Shown here: piece after piece, positions 14,555-15,091 of the stretch | How the letters are laid out: each line of letters starts with the position of its first letter | How positions within the stretch are numbered: position 1 is the stretch's first letter | DNA from: DATLFQ01 sp035540915 | GTDB lineage: Bacteria > Actinomycetota > Acidimicrobiia > Acidimicrobiales > GCA-2861595 | Reading direction: 5' to 3' | Assembly: GCA_035540915.1 (NCBI GenBank) | Contig: DATLFQ010000212.1 | Coordinates: forward strand, 1 to 15,091 | DNA: 15,091 bases | Position numbers and translations under genes: made by a program | Notes under the pieces: generated by a model | The model's database searches: none | What the model was told of the DNA's origin: nothing | What the model saw: only the letters and a program-made list of their open reading frames with translations

Positions 14555-15091
14555 TCAAGTGATGCTGTTTCTGAGATCTTGCAAGAGCTGGACGTGCTTC
14601 TCGAAGGGTAGCTCTGAAGTAACATAAACGATGCCAGTACCTTTCTCGCCTCGTGCTCTTACACTAAACGTCAGATTGGTCTCAAAGTGTTGGCCTGTCT
14701 GCAAATCGAAACGTTGAAACAAGAGACTCAGTCTTTCCAGAGTCGCTACGCCTACGGATGCTATCGAGGGAGTTCCTGCGCGCTGATAGGCCGGTCCTTT
14801 CTGCGGGCCCATACTGAAGGCAAGTCCACCCGTCTCACTTGTGATCTGGCTCGAGAAGCCCGATATCGACGGATGAAGAAGGTCCTCAAATTTACGTCCG
14901 AGGTTGATCACCGTTCCCGTAGCATAACCAACTAACTGGATGTGAGGCTCGATCTCCGACCACTTTTTCGAAGCTCCGGCGCTTCGCCACATCGCTTCTA
15001 CGACTTCAGCCGCGATCAGCTCAGCTACTTTACTCACTCCCTGGACCCTTACAAGAATTACCTCACGAGAAAGTTCAACCGATACGATTGG
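14555..15091 (-). CDS. Unrecognised protein, partial, A+T-richer than its neighbours
   Basis: The minus-strand frame is open from the right window edge (15091) to the stop at 14555-14557. A GTG at 15037 could be a start, but the 18 codons upstream of it read PIVSVELSREVILVRVQG without a stop and look like a strand-rich protein. The true start therefore probably lies outside the window, leaving at least 178 residues. Recognisable features are an N-terminal helix (SKVAELIAAEVVEAMW), a Gly/Ser-rich middle (GTPSIASVGVATLERLSLL), and a C-terminal strand-helix TGIVYVTSELPFEKHVQLL. I see no known motif, signal peptide or membrane helix. G+C is roughly half by eye, against about 70% elsewhere, and codon use is unlike its neighbours. 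Together with the adjacent IS630 fragment this suggests horizontal acquisition. Confidence 0.62.
   Translation of the reverse strand, partial: PIVSVELSREVILVRVQGVSKVAELIAAEVVEAMWRSAGASKKWSEIEPHIQLVGYATGTVINLGRKFEDLLHPSISGFSSQITSETGGLAFSMGPQKGPAYQRAGTPSIASVGVATLERLSLLFQRFDLQTGQHFETNLTFSVRARGEKGTGIVYVTSELPFEKHVQLLQDLRNSIT

Overview
The window is about 70% G+C over most of its length. It has many GTG and TTG starts, tightly overlapping ATGA/GTGA gene junctions, a tRNA without an encoded CCA end, and an acyl-CoA carboxylase beta subunit followed by a tiny epsilon-like subunit. These traits point to an actinomycete-type bacterium, and an Acidimicrobiia-like lineage is my guess. The last ~600 bases are clearly richer in A+T and look foreign.

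Layout. 1-60: start of a minus-strand gene leaving the window, possibly an HNH nuclease. 160-222: short tandem and inverted repeats. 282-355: tRNA-Arg(ACG), minus strand. 468-1167: a decayed tyrosine recombinase with frameshifts, deletions and a nonsense codon. 1240-7135: a plus-strand operon with a peptide/nickel-type ABC importer (binding protein, DppB-type permease, a permease fused to its ATPase, and a DppF-type ATPase), followed by a DsrE-like redox gene. 7310-8116: a small low-affinity iron permease-like membrane protein and a 58-residue two-helix membrane protein. 8206-9345: a multipass DUF418/HGSNAT-type membrane protein, convergent with the aat gene (9342-10004, minus), whose stop codon shares a CTAG with it. 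10078-14118: a plus-strand cluster of acyl-CoA carboxylase beta, epsilon-like subunit, metallophosphoesterase, methyltransferase and S51 peptidase-like protein. 14205-14480: broken IS630 transposase end. 14555-15091: an unrecognised A+T-richer minus-strand gene running off the right edge.

Main discovery. The DsrE-like gene at 6764 would stop at TGA 7004-7006 after 80 residues, but the same frame continues for 42 more codons with the expected rest of a DsrE domain. The TGA falls on the first cysteine position of the CxxC-like redox motif, giving Sec-Pro-Gly-Cys. A perfect 8-bp hairpin with a GTG loop lies 19 nt after the TGA, where a bacterial SECIS is expected. I therefore read it as a 123-residue selenoprotein that standard gene calling would truncate. 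It sits directly behind the transporter ATPase gene with its own strong Shine-Dalgarno and is probably co-transcribed.

Other points of interest are the permease-ATPase fusion, a binding protein whose frame has lost its natural stop and runs 554 bases into the next gene, the hidden epsilon subunit, and a repeated leaderless-type promoter pattern ([T/C]AGNNT 6-10 bases before the start codon) at several genes in the right half.
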